The translations under genes and the position numbers were made by a program. DNA of 64,000 nt from Cryobacterium levicorallinum. GTDB lineage: Bacteria; Actinomycetota; Actinomycetes; Actinomycetales; Microbacteriaceae. Position 1 is the first letter of the stretch, and the number at the start of each line of letters is the position of its first letter. The stretch spans positions 124,001 to 188,000 of the forward strand of contig NZ_SOFE01000023.1 of NCBI RefSeq assembly GCF_004402405.1, read 5' to 3'. The notes beneath the pieces were generated by a model. The model was not told the origin of the DNA, made no database searches, and was given only the letters and a program-made list of their open reading frames with translations. Below are positions 15,719 to 24,196 of the stretch, piece after piece.

Positions 15719-17461
15719 ATGGCCATGACCCCCCAAGACGTAGTCGCCAATACTTCGCGGCTTCTCCGCTTCCAAAACGAGGTTGCTTATCTCGATCGGA
15801 TGTGGCCGCCGGATGAAGAGGTGTTCTCGGACAACGACCTGTTGAACTCAAGAAATGGCGCGTTGATCGTCGCCTGGCTTTGGCCGACTTCGGACTACCG
15901 GCCAGAATTCGATCCGTTCGCTGACGCCTTGCGAGGGGACTGGGAGGAGAAACTGGGGAAGGAAACATTCGGAATCCGGCCTTCAGCTAGCACTGAGGAT
16001 GGTCTCGAAGCAGCAAGCCGCGCAATCGACCATTCCCGTGAGAGTCGGCGCCTCATTGCCGCTAGACGCTTCGAGAGGATCATTGAGTCCACGGCCCGGG
16101 AAGCCGACCGCACAGCGGGCGAGGTTAAGACCCACCTCGTTTGGTCCGTCCCCTTGGCTCCACAGGAATTGGAACGACTGCTGGCCGGGGTGACTGCCTT
16201 CCCGTTCGCCATCATCGTCGGCATATGCGACGCACTTCGGCTCAAGTTCACAGATGGTTGGGACCTCGATGATGCGCGGCTCTTGGCGCGTCATATCGAC
16301 CTCTCGGTTCGTGCCAGTGGGATCGCCAATCGCTTGCGCTTCCTCACGCTGGACAATCTGACGAGTGTCGAAAGTCGGCTTCCTCGACGAACCATTGATG
16401 CCGGGCAGTCGCAGGATCTTGACACTTATCGCGCCCCCGAGCTTGGTGGTCGATACTCGTCGCTCTACGAGGCACTCGCGGCCGATGAGCGGGACAGTCC
16501 TCAGTACTCCTTGGCCGAAATTAACCAACTACTTCTTGATGCAGGCGAACTGGGCTTGCCTGTTAGTGCACGGAAGGGCAGATCCTGGTGGGCAGGAAGT
16601 GGCACGAAGAGTGAAGGTCGCCCGCAGGTCAGCGCTTGGTGGGGGGCTGGTTACCGGGTTGAAAGTGTCTCAACCGAGCCCATCGATGGCGAAGTTCTGG
16701 ATGTCAAATTTGAGGCGCTCCCAGGGCGGGCCGTATGGGTTGCCGACCCAGACGGGCGTCCATTGAGGGAGTATCGACCCCCCGGCCCCGTCAACGTCCG
16801 GATCTACCCGGATCCGGAGACATTAGACAATAAGCAGGCAGACCTTGACGAAAGGGTCTTGGCGATCGCTTCTCGATTCGACTTCGACCGCTTTCGAGAA
16901 GCGATGGTACCGGTTCTTGAAAACTTAGATAATTGGGCTCGGTTATACGTACCTGACGACCCCGAATTACGGTCCTTGACAGAGTTCCTTGACAGCGTTG
17001 GCGAGGCCGACCGCTTTCAGATCGAGCGTCACTTCATTCAGGTCAGGAACGAACCCGTCGCCGCGGCGTGGATAACGAATCTGTTGACGAGAGCCAGACG
17101 CCACGACTGGATCACCAACAAGGGCACGCGGAAGCGACCGCGATGGGCGGCGCTTCGGCTCAGAGCCTTGCTGCTCGATGGCATAGCCGAGAATCTCCGG
17201 CTGCCGGCCCCAGCCATAAATCCGAAGGATGCCGTTCCAGTGGATTTTCTCCTCCGTGTCGCGGAGTCTGTCGATCTACCGACTTCAGGTTCTTCCGTCA
17301 CGGACGTCGCTCGTATGATCATTGAGTCGAAAGGTGGCGCGTGGCGATCTGGGTTTGAATCTGCGGACGAATCTGTGACGAGTTTGGGTCTGAAGGCGAT
17401 TCTGGATGTGGTTGGCATGCGAATGCCTCCTGACGACGAAATCAAGTGGATTCGCGGGTGA
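15719..17461 (+). CDS. Uncharacterised 580-residue protein with an embedded DUF7662-like domain
   Basis: A rightward gene inside the leftward transfer operon. GAGGTAGG precedes ATGs at 15719 and 15725; the second has better spacing. The N-terminal 200 residues are helical and unrecognised. Around 245-315 the sequence (YSSLYEAL, then YSLAEINQLLLDAGELGLP, then SWWAG and AWWGAGYRVESV) resembles the small DUF7662 domain often found in actinobacterial and phage-defence contexts. The C-terminal part contains VRNEPVAAAWITNLL and TNKGTRKRPRWAALRLRALL. Its orientation, lower GC and position between pilin paralogues mark it as inserted cargo. Function unknown. Confidence 0.7.
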   Translation: MAMTPQDVVANTSRLLRFQNEVAYLDRMWPPDEEVFSDNDLLNSRNGALIVAWLWPTSDYRPEFDPFADALRGDWEEKLGKETFGIRPSASTEDGLEAASRAIDHSRESRRLIAARRFERIIESTAREADRTAGEVKTHLVWSVPLAPQELERLLAGVTAFPFAIIVGICDALRLKFTDGWDLDDARLLARHIDLSVRASGIANRLRFLTLDNLTSVESRLPRRTIDAGQSQDLDTYRAPELGGRYSSLYEALAADERDSPQYSLAEINQLLLDAGELGLPVSARKGRSWWAGSGTKSEGRPQVSAWWGAGYRVESVSTEPIDGEVLDVKFEALPGRAVWVADPDGRPLREYRPPGPVNVRIYPDPETLDNKQADLDERVLAIASRFDFDRFREAMVPVLENLDNWARLYVPDDPELRSLTEFLDSVGEADRFQIERHFIQVRNEPVAAAWITNLLTRARRHDWITNKGTRKRPRWAALRLRALLLDGIAENLRLPAPAINPKDAVPVDFLLRVAESVDLPTSGSSVTDVARMIIESKGGAWRSGFESADESVTSLGLKAILDVVGMRMPPDDEIKWIRG

Positions 17462-17471
17462 TACCGACCTT

Positions 17472-17738
17472 TCAGAGGGTCGAGCCGACGCCGAGCAGGA
17501 AGTTGACCCAGGCGACGCCGGCGCCCGCGAGGGCTGCTGCGCCACAGGCGACCCAGAGTCCGACCCGGGCTCGCGAGGCGGTCTGGAAATTGCCATTCGC
17601 CGACGCGAGTGCCCAAGTGACGCCGCTGATGATCATCATGAGTACTGACATGATCAGCACGAAGGTCAGCATCGCGCCGACGACGTTCTGCAATTCTGCT
17701 GCGCCGCCGACGGCTCCGAAGTCGGGGAATACGTCCAT
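17472..17738 (-). CDS. DUF6112 pilin-like membrane protein, copy 2
   Basis: An 88-residue protein with two transmembrane helices (about 20-45 and 62-83) joined by NGNFQTASRARVG. It is a paralogue of the protein at 14285-14554, with similar length, topology and second helix (LWVACGAAALAGAGVAWVNF). It lies one base after the M23 peptidase stop. Two pilin-like genes suggest either a major/minor pilin pair or an ancestral tandem duplication later split by cargo. Confidence 0.75.
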   Translation of the reverse strand: MDVFPDFGAVGGAAELQNVVGAMLTFVLIMSVLMMIISGVTWALASANGNFQTASRARVGLWVACGAAALAGAGVAWVNFLLGVGSTL

Positions 17739-17739
17739 C

Positions 17740-18900
17740 TCAGTTCACCTTTCCGCATCCGGCCGCGCGGACCCCGGCGCCGGCCAAGCCGGCGGCACCG
17801 TGCTCGGTTAGCCAGTCCACGGCGTTGACTGCGGGTTTGCTCGCCCCGCCGGGGTGGATCTCGAGGTGGAGGTGCGGGCCGGTTGACTTGCCGGCAGAAC
17901 CGACGTCGCCGATGTGTTGCCCGGCGGCCACCGTGTCGCCGGCCTCGACGTGAATTCCATAGTCGTAGAGGTGGGCGTAGTACGAGGTGACACGCACGCC
18001 GCCGACCGTGTGCTCGATGGTGATCAGCCCGCCGTAGGTGCCGCGTCGCGCCGCGAAACTGACGACACCGTCGGCGACCGCGAGGATGGGAGTGCCCAGC
18101 GGTGCCGCGAGGTCGCTGCCCGCGTGGAACTTCCGCGCGCCGCTGTAGGGGTCGGTGCGCCACCCGAAGCTGTCGGTGTTTGTGTACGTGCCGGAGGGAA
18201 GCGGGAACACCACGCGCGAGGTCTCGGCAATGGTCAACCCGGGGCCAACTGCGCTCGCCAAGGGCGCCCGCGTCAGTGCGGCGAGGACCGACTCGGCGAC
18301 GGGCTGGAAGTTCTGGTACCGATCGGGGTAGGCGCTGACCTCGACCATCTGCGCGACCGCGCCCGGGTCGAGCGCCTGCCAGCCTGCGATATCGAGCAGC
18401 CCGCGTGGCGATCCGGCGTTGGGGCCAGAGGGCCCACCGAAGAATGCCTGTGCCTGGTACTCCGGGCGCATGAGTTCGGCGACTGTTCCCCAGCCCGACA
18501 CCGGGCGCATTTGGAAGAGGCCCAGGGAGTCGTGATCGAAGCCGACCCCGTCGTTCGGGTACGCCGCGGACTCCGGATACGCGCTGGGGTTGGCGAGCAT
18601 GCGCAGCGCCGAATCGGTGAGCGCGGCCATCAGCGCGATGAGCACTCCTGGTCGACCCACGTCGGCATACCGGGCGCCGATGGTCGTGATCGTGGCGGCA
18701 TGGGTCAGCTGGGCACTTTTCAGGGTGATCGATCGGCCGTCTCGCGTTCGAGCGGACAGCGACTCGGGGATGATGCGGACGACGAGCGACCCCGATCCGC
18801 AGGAGGTCGCGGCCGGATTGGTGAGAGCGGCCACGCCCACCAGTCCGATGAGTGGGCCGGCGAGCATGAGCGCCGCGACGAGACCGATGAGCTTCTGCAT
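17740..18900 (-). CDS. M23-family peptidoglycan endopeptidase of the transfer apparatus
   Basis: A 386-residue secreted or anchored protein. An N-terminal signal/transmembrane segment (4-27) is followed by a helical segment resembling bacterial lysozyme-like NlpC/P60 partners (DHDSLGLFQMRPVSGWGTV, about 115-140), then an M23/LytM domain (about 245-360). The zinc ligands are visible in FHAGSDLAAP (His-x3-Asp) and GPHLHLEIHP (HxH). It would open the cell wall for channel assembly, the role of the VirB1-like component. The DSLGLFQMRP sequence is lysozyme/SLT-like, so it may be a two-domain muralytic enzyme. Confidence 0.85.
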   Translation of the reverse strand: MQKLIGLVAALMLAGPLIGLVGVAALTNPAATSCGSGSLVVRIIPESLSARTRDGRSITLKSAQLTHAATITTIGARYADVGRPGVLIALMAALTDSALRMLANPSAYPESAAYPNDGVGFDHDSLGLFQMRPVSGWGTVAELMRPEYQAQAFFGGPSGPNAGSPRGLLDIAGWQALDPGAVAQMVEVSAYPDRYQNFQPVAESVLAALTRAPLASAVGPGLTIAETSRVVFPLPSGTYTNTDSFGWRTDPYSGARKFHAGSDLAAPLGTPILAVADGVVSFAARRGTYGGLITIEHTVGGVRVTSYYAHLYDYGIHVEAGDTVAAGQHIGDVGSAGKSTGPHLHLEIHPGGASKPAVNAVDWLTEHGAAGLAGAGVRAAGCGKVN

Positions 18901-18909
18901 CGCTCGGCC

Positions 18910-19563
18910 TTACTCCAAAGGTTGGTCGGGCTGAGACAGCCGGAGCAGTGTGCACGTCTTCTTGGCCGGGCACACGACGAAAACCGTGAACGCCACCTGT
19001 CGCTCCGTGTTCAGGGCTTGCGTCTTCCAGGTGCCGGTGCGATGACGGGTTCCCGTTACGGTGAGTGCCGTGGCACCCTGTGGTATCTGCCCCGGCGCTG
19101 CCTGTTCGAGCGCGGTCGCCCAGGCCTCGGGCACACCCACCGACTCGATTTCGATCCATTGCCGAGTGCCGTACGTGCTGAGTCGCTGCCACATCTGAGC
19201 GGCGGGGAGATAGTCCCGAACATCGGAGGCCACGGCGGGTGCTTCATTCGTGTCGGCGACGTCGACGATCACCTGCGCCCAGTCGGAGAGGCCAACTTGG
19301 TCATGCGTGTCCCAATTGAAGAGCGCACCCGCGACGCTGCGTGCGAACTTCTCGGGGTCTCTCGTCGCAAGAATCGGCGGCGGCTGATCAGGGCGGGCCG
19401 TGGGCACCGGTGAAGCGGATGCTGCGGGCGCCGGCCGCGCGGCCTCGCTCGGTTTTTCGGGCCCACGGAGAAGTCCGAACAAGCCGACGACGATGAGAAC
19501 GATCAGGGCGATGCCGCTGCTGACGATTGCGATGACCAGGCGGCGCCGGTGGGCGAAATGCAT
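18910..19563 (-). CDS. Conjugal transfer protein, TcpC-like
   Basis: A 217-residue bitopic membrane protein. GAGGAG precedes ATG 19563. A single helix (about 9-33: VIAIVSSGIALIVLIVVGLF) is followed by a Pro/Ala-rich linker and a periplasmic-side NTF2-like domain (FARSVAGALFNWDTHDQVG, DYLPAAQMWQRLSTYGTRQW, ATALTVTGTRHRTG). VirB8/TcpC-type channel proteins of Gram-positive systems have this architecture. Its place between ParB and the M23 peptidase supports that role. Confidence 0.72.
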   Translation of the reverse strand: MHFAHRRRLVIAIVSSGIALIVLIVVGLFGLLRGPEKPSEAARPAPAASASPVPTARPDQPPPILATRDPEKFARSVAGALFNWDTHDQVGLSDWAQVIVDVADTNEAPAVASDVRDYLPAAQMWQRLSTYGTRQWIEIESVGVPEAWATALEQAAPGQIPQGATALTVTGTRHRTGTWKTQALNTERQVAFTVFVVCPAKKTCTLLRLSQPDQPLE

Positions 19564-19594
19564 TGTGATCTCCTCAGGGTTAGGGCGGGGTGCC

Positions 19595-20674
19595 TCATCG
19601 GGAAAGCGATCGTGTCGATACCCGAGCAACTGCAGGGGAGTCGTCACGAAGAGAGCGCATCCGTTCGGCGAACGCGATGGTGCCGGCAAGTGTCGCTTCG
19701 AACTGATCCCATTGCTCATCGGTGAGCTGGGAAACGATCTCGTCGTCGTAGCGGAGCCACCATTCGCGGAGGTCGTTCCAGAGAAACACGAACGAACGCA
19801 CGGGCAGATTGGAGTCGTTGGGGGTGGCTGGCCGGGCGTTTTTGGCCTTCGTCGCTGTCTTGGCTCGGGAGAGCGCTTCTCGGGCCAGCTGTTCGAGCTC
19901 GATGTCGCTTTGGGTGGTCTCGGCGGCGTGCACTCGTGAAGTTCCTGCCGACGCGGCGTGGCGGATGAGCGCGGGTTGCGCGGCATCCGCTGCCAGCTGC
20001 TCGAGTTCGGCGAAAGCCAGCTGAGTCTTCATGCGGCGGTGCGCAGCCGTGACCGAGCCGCCATTGCTAATCAGGTCGAGCTCAATGGTCGCGAGGCGGC
20101 GGAGTGCCTCGTCGAGATTCTCATCGGCAACGATGCCCTGCAGGTAGCCGATGCGTTCGAGCGTCGTGTACGAGCGTGTCCCGGTCACCAGTAGCGCGGC
20201 CCGTGCCCGGGCGTAGCCATCGAGGGAGGTCACCGGTGCTGCCACGGTGGCAGCACCGTCTGATTGGGGGGTCCCCTTCTTCGCGCCGAATCGTGACGCG
20301 ATTTGACGCCGACGTGCGTCCTCCGCCAGGAGCATCTTCACCTCGCGATACAGGGTGGCCGCTTCGGTCGGGCTGAGGGTCTTGTGGAGGGCGTTGTCGT
20401 CTTGTTCTGCGAGCAGTTGGGCTAGTCCGTCCGAGATGCCGGAGCGAACCCACACGTTGAGCTTGCGTACCCCGAGCTGCCGGAGAGCGGCCAGGCGGCG
20501 GGCGCCGCAGACGAGGGTGCCGTCGGGCGTGACGGTGATCGGCTGCAGGAGCCCCTGCTTCTCGATCGAGGCGGCGAGGGCGTCGATGTCGCCGAGGTCG
20601 GTGCGATGCCGCGATCCGATCCGGATGGAGTCGATCGACCGCTCAAGTTCAATGTGACCCGGCGTGCTGGTCAT
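19595..20674 (-). CDS. ParB-like partition/nuclease-domain protein
   Basis: A 359-residue protein starting at ATG 20674, which overlaps the upstream stop (ATGA). The N-terminal ParB/Srx fold is clear: LGDIDALAASIEKQGLLQPITV (about 27-48), then LVCGARRLAALRQLG (ParB box II, GxRR) and the helix-turn-helix KTLSPTEAATLYREV. The C-terminal half is helical. No ParA partner is seen in the window, so it may act as a CTP-dependent DNA clamp for element maintenance or as a regulator. parS-like sites were not identified. Confidence 0.82.
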   Translation of the reverse strand: MTSTPGHIELERSIDSIRIGSRHRTDLGDIDALAASIEKQGLLQPITVTPDGTLVCGARRLAALRQLGVRKLNVWVRSGISDGLAQLLAEQDDNALHKTLSPTEAATLYREVKMLLAEDARRRQIASRFGAKKGTPQSDGAATVAAPVTSLDGYARARAALLVTGTRSYTTLERIGYLQGIVADENLDEALRRLATIELDLISNGGSVTAAHRRMKTQLAFAELEQLAADAAQPALIRHAASAGTSRVHAAETTQSDIELEQLAREALSRAKTATKAKNARPATPNDSNLPVRSFVFLWNDLREWWLRYDDEIVSQLTDEQWDQFEATLAGTIAFAERMRSLRDDSPAVARVSTRSLSR

Positions 20675-21501
20675 ACCCGCGCTCCGGGAGCGTTGTTGAC
20701 GATGTCGGCGACCAGGTCGTCGTCGTGGAACAAGGCGCGAAGTGGCTCGCCGAGGAGCAAACGAAGCAGGATGCCGTGGCCGGCTTTGGTGTGCGCCTGC
20801 AGGGGGTTGCCGCTGCCCAGGAGTGCTCGGAGCATTGCCATCCACGCTCGCTGCGGAACGTCGAGGAGCGCACGGGCGGGGTAGTCACGACGTAGGGACT
20901 CGTACGCGGAGGCACGTGATGGTGCGTCCGCGAGTCGGCCGCAGACGTACTCGACGCCGTTGCGGGCGCGGTCGACCGGCCAATCGAGCAGGGTGAACAT
21001 CATGATCGCGTCTTCGACCGCCGCCGCGACCTCGACCCGTGGTGGTTCGTCGGGCTGCGAGTCGGCCGGACTGGTTCTGAACGCGGGGTGGTAGTCCGTG
21101 AGAACGTGCTCGCGATCGCTGAAGCGTTCGGCGTCGTGGAAGGCCGAGACCTTGGGCCGGCGCGCCTGGTGCACGGAGCACAGGAGGCCTTGGGCGCGTT
21201 CCTCTGCGATGCAGGTAACCTGCACTGCTCGGGTGACCATTGCCCAGGGGTCGTCGGCGCGGAGTGTCGACGACGCCCGCATTGCATCGTATGCAGCAGC
21301 GGCGGCCTCCCAGGGATCCAGACCGTGCTTTCGCGCCAACCCCGCGTAGCGCCGGGCGGCGAACCGCATGAGTTCGGATGCCTCGGGGTCCGTCCGCCAC
21401 TTGACGCCGCCATTCGCTTGAAGTCGGGCGAGCAAGATTCGCAGGCCTTCCGACTCGCGGAATGACTTCGATTCCTTTTCCCGCTGTGGCTGCCAGTCCA
21501 T
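20671..21501 (-). CDS. Uncharacterised ICE-maintenance protein
   Basis: A 276-residue soluble protein, start chosen at ATG 21501 behind AGGAGG. I do not recognise the family. It is helical, with DPWEAAAAAYDAMR and DPWAMVTRAVQVTCIAEERAQGLL near residues 60-110; this layout (Asp-Pro-Trp, Ala-rich helix) recurs in replication or regulatory proteins of Streptomyces-type integrative elements. The stop overlaps the ParB-like start, so it is probably a functional partner. Confidence 0.65.
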   Translation of the reverse strand: MDWQPQREKESKSFRESEGLRILLARLQANGGVKWRTDPEASELMRFAARRYAGLARKHGLDPWEAAAAAYDAMRASSTLRADDPWAMVTRAVQVTCIAEERAQGLLCSVHQARRPKVSAFHDAERFSDREHVLTDYHPAFRTSPADSQPDEPPRVEVAAAVEDAIMMFTLLDWPVDRARNGVEYVCGRLADAPSRASAYESLRRDYPARALLDVPQRAWMAMLRALLGSGNPLQAHTKAGHGILLRLLLGEPLRALFHDDDLVADIVNNAPGARV

Positions 21502-21557
21502 CGCGCTACCTCCTGTCAAATTGGTGTGTGTTGCCGTCCTCAACAGGATGCTCATCG

Positions 21558-21932
21558 TCAGCGCCGCCCGAGCCCGTGCCGGGACATTGGTGGACGCTCG
21601 CCCGACTGTCCGAACTCGGAGAGGGGAGGGAGTCGGTCGGCTCGTTCGCGCCTTGCCCGACGGATGGTGGTGGGCGCTCGCCGTAGCCGCCGAGCGAGCT
21701 CAGCCTGGAAATCAATGCCGCGACCGGCAACACGGGCACCGCCGATGCTGAGCAAATCCGAGGGCCGAACCCATTCGAGGCCGTTGCGGACGCCACGCCT
21801 CTCGGGCATCGTTGCGCGAGTGCGACGGGGATCGGTGATGCCGCCGTGAGTCAACGCGACGTGAGGCGAGGCCTCCCCGTCGATGGCGAGGCCCGGTGCG
21901 CGGTGTGACGCCTCGAAGTCGTCTTCGTCCAT
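21558..21932 (-). CDS. Small basic protein of the transfer/maintenance operon
   Basis: A 124-residue product from ATG 21932 behind GAGGGAGAG. The central part GLEWVRPSDLLSIGGARVAGRGIDFQAELARRLR (given here as two parts: LEWVRPSDLLSIGGARVAG, then RGIDFQAELARRLR) reads like a short DNA-binding or mobilisation accessory protein, and the C-terminus is Arg-rich. Two other frames are open over part of the same bases, so the call rests on the ribosome-binding site and position in the operon. Confidence 0.55.
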   Translation of the reverse strand: MDEDDFEASHRAPGLAIDGEASPHVALTHGGITDPRRTRATMPERRGVRNGLEWVRPSDLLSIGGARVAGRGIDFQAELARRLRRAPTTIRRARRERADRLPPLSEFGQSGERPPMSRHGLGRR

Positions 21933-22012
21933 GGCTTGTGCTCTCCCTCACATCGTTGTTCTGTACAGCAGGAGTGTTGACGCTTCCCTACGCGGGTTCG
22001 ACGGATGCTCCG

Positions 22013-22912
22013 TCACGCCCGGCATGGTCCGTCGCCTTGTCTGCTCCCTGGGGATGTTCGGTCGCGCCATTGGCTTTCTGGCCGACCATGCGGGCCTTCG
22101 CCAGACCGTCGGTTCGCGGACCTGATCGTGGCGGTGATCTCCGTCTCCGGGAGGCCGGCGCTCTGGGCAGCCGGGGCGAGTGCTGCTTCGACAGCGGCGG
22201 GTGTGTAGCCGGCTTCGGTGAGGCGGCAGGCGGCCCAGTATAATCCGCTGTTCCGCTCGCCTTCCTGCAGCCTGCCCACCCACTGCGCCAGCCGGGTCGG
22301 CTCGGGCACGCCCGCTGTCTCCGGCCGTGATGCCGTTCGAAGCGCGTGCGGGTCGACGAGACTTCGCAGGGCCGCGGCATCCACTGGCTTGGAGCCTGCA
22401 GCGGACAGCGTGACGAGGCAGTAGCCGACTCGGCCATTCTCCCGCAGTAGGGTCGAGGGCGGCACGACCACATACCCGCCGTTGCCACGAAAATCGATGT
22501 GCGCCGCGGCAGACTGCCAACAGCGTTGCGGGCGGGTAGCGGATGCGGGGAAGTAGACGTGCATGCCTCCGGAGGGAGTGCGCACCCGGGCCAGATCTCC
22601 GTCGACGAGGCCGGCGGCGCTGGCGCGATCGAAAGCGTCGAAGCCCGAAATGGTCTGTGCGACGTCGATGTCGACGACGTCGACACCAGACACGTTGCCG
22701 GTGGGCATCCCGATGTTCGCGTTGGGCCAGCGAGCCCACCACGCGCCTACCTGATTGCTGTCAAAGGTTGCGTCGTTGAATCCCGAGGCGGTCAGCGGGC
22801 GCTTACCGTCACGCGCACAGGGGAAGATCGGGATGCCCGCCCGGGCGAAGACGAGCGCGGCGTCCCGGGTGGGGAGTCGGTACGAGTTCATGAGCACCTC
22901 GGCGATATCCAT
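22013..22912 (-). CDS. Bifunctional DNA primase/polymerase (prim-pol domain)
   Basis: A 299-residue protein. The N-terminal prim-pol domain (about 15-190) opens AALVFARAGIPIFPCARDGKRPLT, given as two parts (AALVFARAGIPIFPC, ARDGKRPLT), and continues with NIGMPTGNVSGVDVVDID, which carries the catalytic acidic pair (DVVDID), RTPSGGMHVYF and DFRGNGGYVVVPPS. It lacks a helicase domain, as in many plasmid and ICE primases. Its start overlaps the upstream stop (TGATG). It would prime lagging-strand or post-transfer synthesis. Confidence 0.88.
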   Translation of the reverse strand: MDIAEVLMNSYRLPTRDAALVFARAGIPIFPCARDGKRPLTASGFNDATFDSNQVGAWWARWPNANIGMPTGNVSGVDVVDIDVAQTISGFDAFDRASAAGLVDGDLARVRTPSGGMHVYFPASATRPQRCWQSAAAHIDFRGNGGYVVVPPSTLLRENGRVGYCLVTLSAAGSKPVDAAALRSLVDPHALRTASRPETAGVPEPTRLAQWVGRLQEGERNSGLYWAACRLTEAGYTPAAVEAALAPAAQSAGLPETEITATIRSANRRSGEGPHGRPESQWRDRTSPGSRQGDGPCRA

Positions 22913-23967
22913 CAGAGACTCCGGGCTCCGAGCCGCACACCCGACAGTTCGCTGGAGGCCCTCGCGACGGCGAGATTCTGGGTGGGCTTCTCACGATCAA
23001 ACACCACGGGATCGCCGGCGCCCATCTGATCGGTCTGGAGTTGGTCGAGGATCGCCACGGCCACGCGACGCACGCGCTCACCCGTCTCCTGGGCGACCTC
23101 GGTAGCAGTCTTGCCCGGCACCGAACTCGCCCAGGCGGACACGTACGGGATCGTGTAGGCGCTCGTATCCATGCCATGGACCGCGCCGATCATCAGGGCG
23201 ACCGACTCGGCTTCAACCTCGCCGATTCCGCGGTGAGCTTGCGCATCGGCGTCGGGCCGATGCATCCGGATGTGAGCCAGCTCGTGGGCGAGTGTCTTCA
23301 CCTGAGCGGCGGCATCCATATCGGCGCGCACTGAGGCTGTTCGCCCGTGGAACTCGGTGCGCCCGTTCGCGCCGCCGAGCGACGCGGCATCCGCTGTCGA
23401 TAGCAGGGTGAACCCGGCGTCCCGGACCAACGCGGAGAGGCCATCCCAGAGACCGTTGGGCGCCTCGCCGCTGAGGAGTCTCGGCGCGGGACGTTCATGG
23501 ATCGGCGCACCGGCGGTCTGCGAGACGTCCCAGACGTATGCCGGTCGGGTGCCGACCATCTGCTGGCGCACGAGCTCACCGGCGCGAGGTCGCTCGCTTT
23601 GGTTGAGCCTCCGCCAAGAACGCACGTCGGCGGGGGAGGATGATGCAAAGCGCGCGGTGACGGGCGCGAGGATCATGTAGCCCTTCTGGCCGGCGACCAC
23701 GTGACGCCCGAGCGCATTCCACTGTCGGAAGCCGGCGACGTAGCCGGGGAGCTCCGCCGACACGAGTCCGCGTTCGTGCGCTGCGGAATGCTGCGCCCAG
23801 ATCAGGAGAGTGTTGTTGAACGAGCGTGTGCGGAAGCGGGCGGCGAACACGAGCGCCTGTTTCCACTCGTTGCCGGTGACTAGGGCCTCGACGGAGGCGA
23901 CCAGACGTTCGTGAAGCTCGGTGAGCTTCTGCTCTCGCTCCTGTCGCTTGTGCGATTCCAAAGACAC
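22912..23967 (-). CDS. ArdC-like antirestriction/metallopeptidase protein
   Basis: A 351-residue protein. The N-terminal ArdC-type ssDNA-binding region (about 1-110) reads TELHERLVASVEALVTGNEWKQ and ends in a VAGFRQWNALGRHV-like motif. A zincin domain follows with TLAHELAHIRMH (HExxH) and a later GEVEAESVALM glutamate helix. I use GTG 23967, preceded by GGGAAGG. It is the first gene of the leftward operon and would enter the recipient early to protect incoming DNA, as ArdC is reported to do. Confidence 0.83.
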   Translation of the reverse strand: MSLESHKRQEREQKLTELHERLVASVEALVTGNEWKQALVFAARFRTRSFNNTLLIWAQHSAAHERGLVSAELPGYVAGFRQWNALGRHVVAGQKGYMILAPVTARFASSSPADVRSWRRLNQSERPRAGELVRQQMVGTRPAYVWDVSQTAGAPIHERPAPRLLSGEAPNGLWDGLSALVRDAGFTLLSTADAASLGGANGRTEFHGRTASVRADMDAAAQVKTLAHELAHIRMHRPDADAQAHRGIGEVEAESVALMIGAVHGMDTSAYTIPYVSAWASSVPGKTATEVAQETGERVRRVAVAILDQLQTDQMGAGDPVVFDREKPTQNLAVARASSELSGVRLGARSL

Positions 23968-24059
23968 AATGACCACCTTCCCGAGTGGATGCCACGCCCA
24001 CGTGGATGACAGAGAGGTGCACCTCGCCGTGCCAGTGCGTTCAGCGAGGGGCATCGTGT

Positions 24060-24141
24060 TTGAGCATGCTCAATTTTTGATTCAGGGATTGGTTTACCAC
24101 CAGATTTGAGCATGCGCAACCCTTGCGTTGATCATGCTCAA
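24060..24141. promoter_or_regulatory. Three palindromic operators between divergent operons
   Basis: A perfect 14-bp palindrome TTGAGCATGCTCAA lies at 24060-24073, with one-mismatch copies at 24106-24119 (TTGAGCATGCGCAA) and 24128-24141 (TTGATCATGCTCAA). Centres are 46 and 22 bases apart. The third lies exactly between the -35 and -10 of the rightward promoter, and the second just upstream of it. The first lies toward the leftward transfer operon. Most likely they are bound by the regulator encoded at 24197. Confidence 0.8.
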
Positions 24142-24151
24142 CGGGTATATT
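24123..24151 (+). promoter_or_regulatory. Promoter for the regulator/ImmA operon
   Basis: TTGCGT (24123-24128) and TATATT (24146-24151) are separated by 17 bases, close to sigma-70 consensus. An operator palindrome fills the spacer, so binding would exclude RNA polymerase and give autorepression. The TATATT is among the most AT-rich short elements in this part of the window. Confidence 0.7.
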
Positions 24152-24196
24152 AGGCACTCTCAACGACCCGAGCATCCGCTCATCGCCAGAGGAGCC

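Noticed and set aside
17914-19413. A 499-codon plus-strand frame over the M23 peptidase
   Set aside because: High-GC shadow frame without ribosome-binding site; the minus strand has signal peptide and zinc ligands.
24128-24196. Upstream start for the ICE regulator
   Set aside because: The ATG lies inside the promoter and third operator, so it cannot be in the main transcript.
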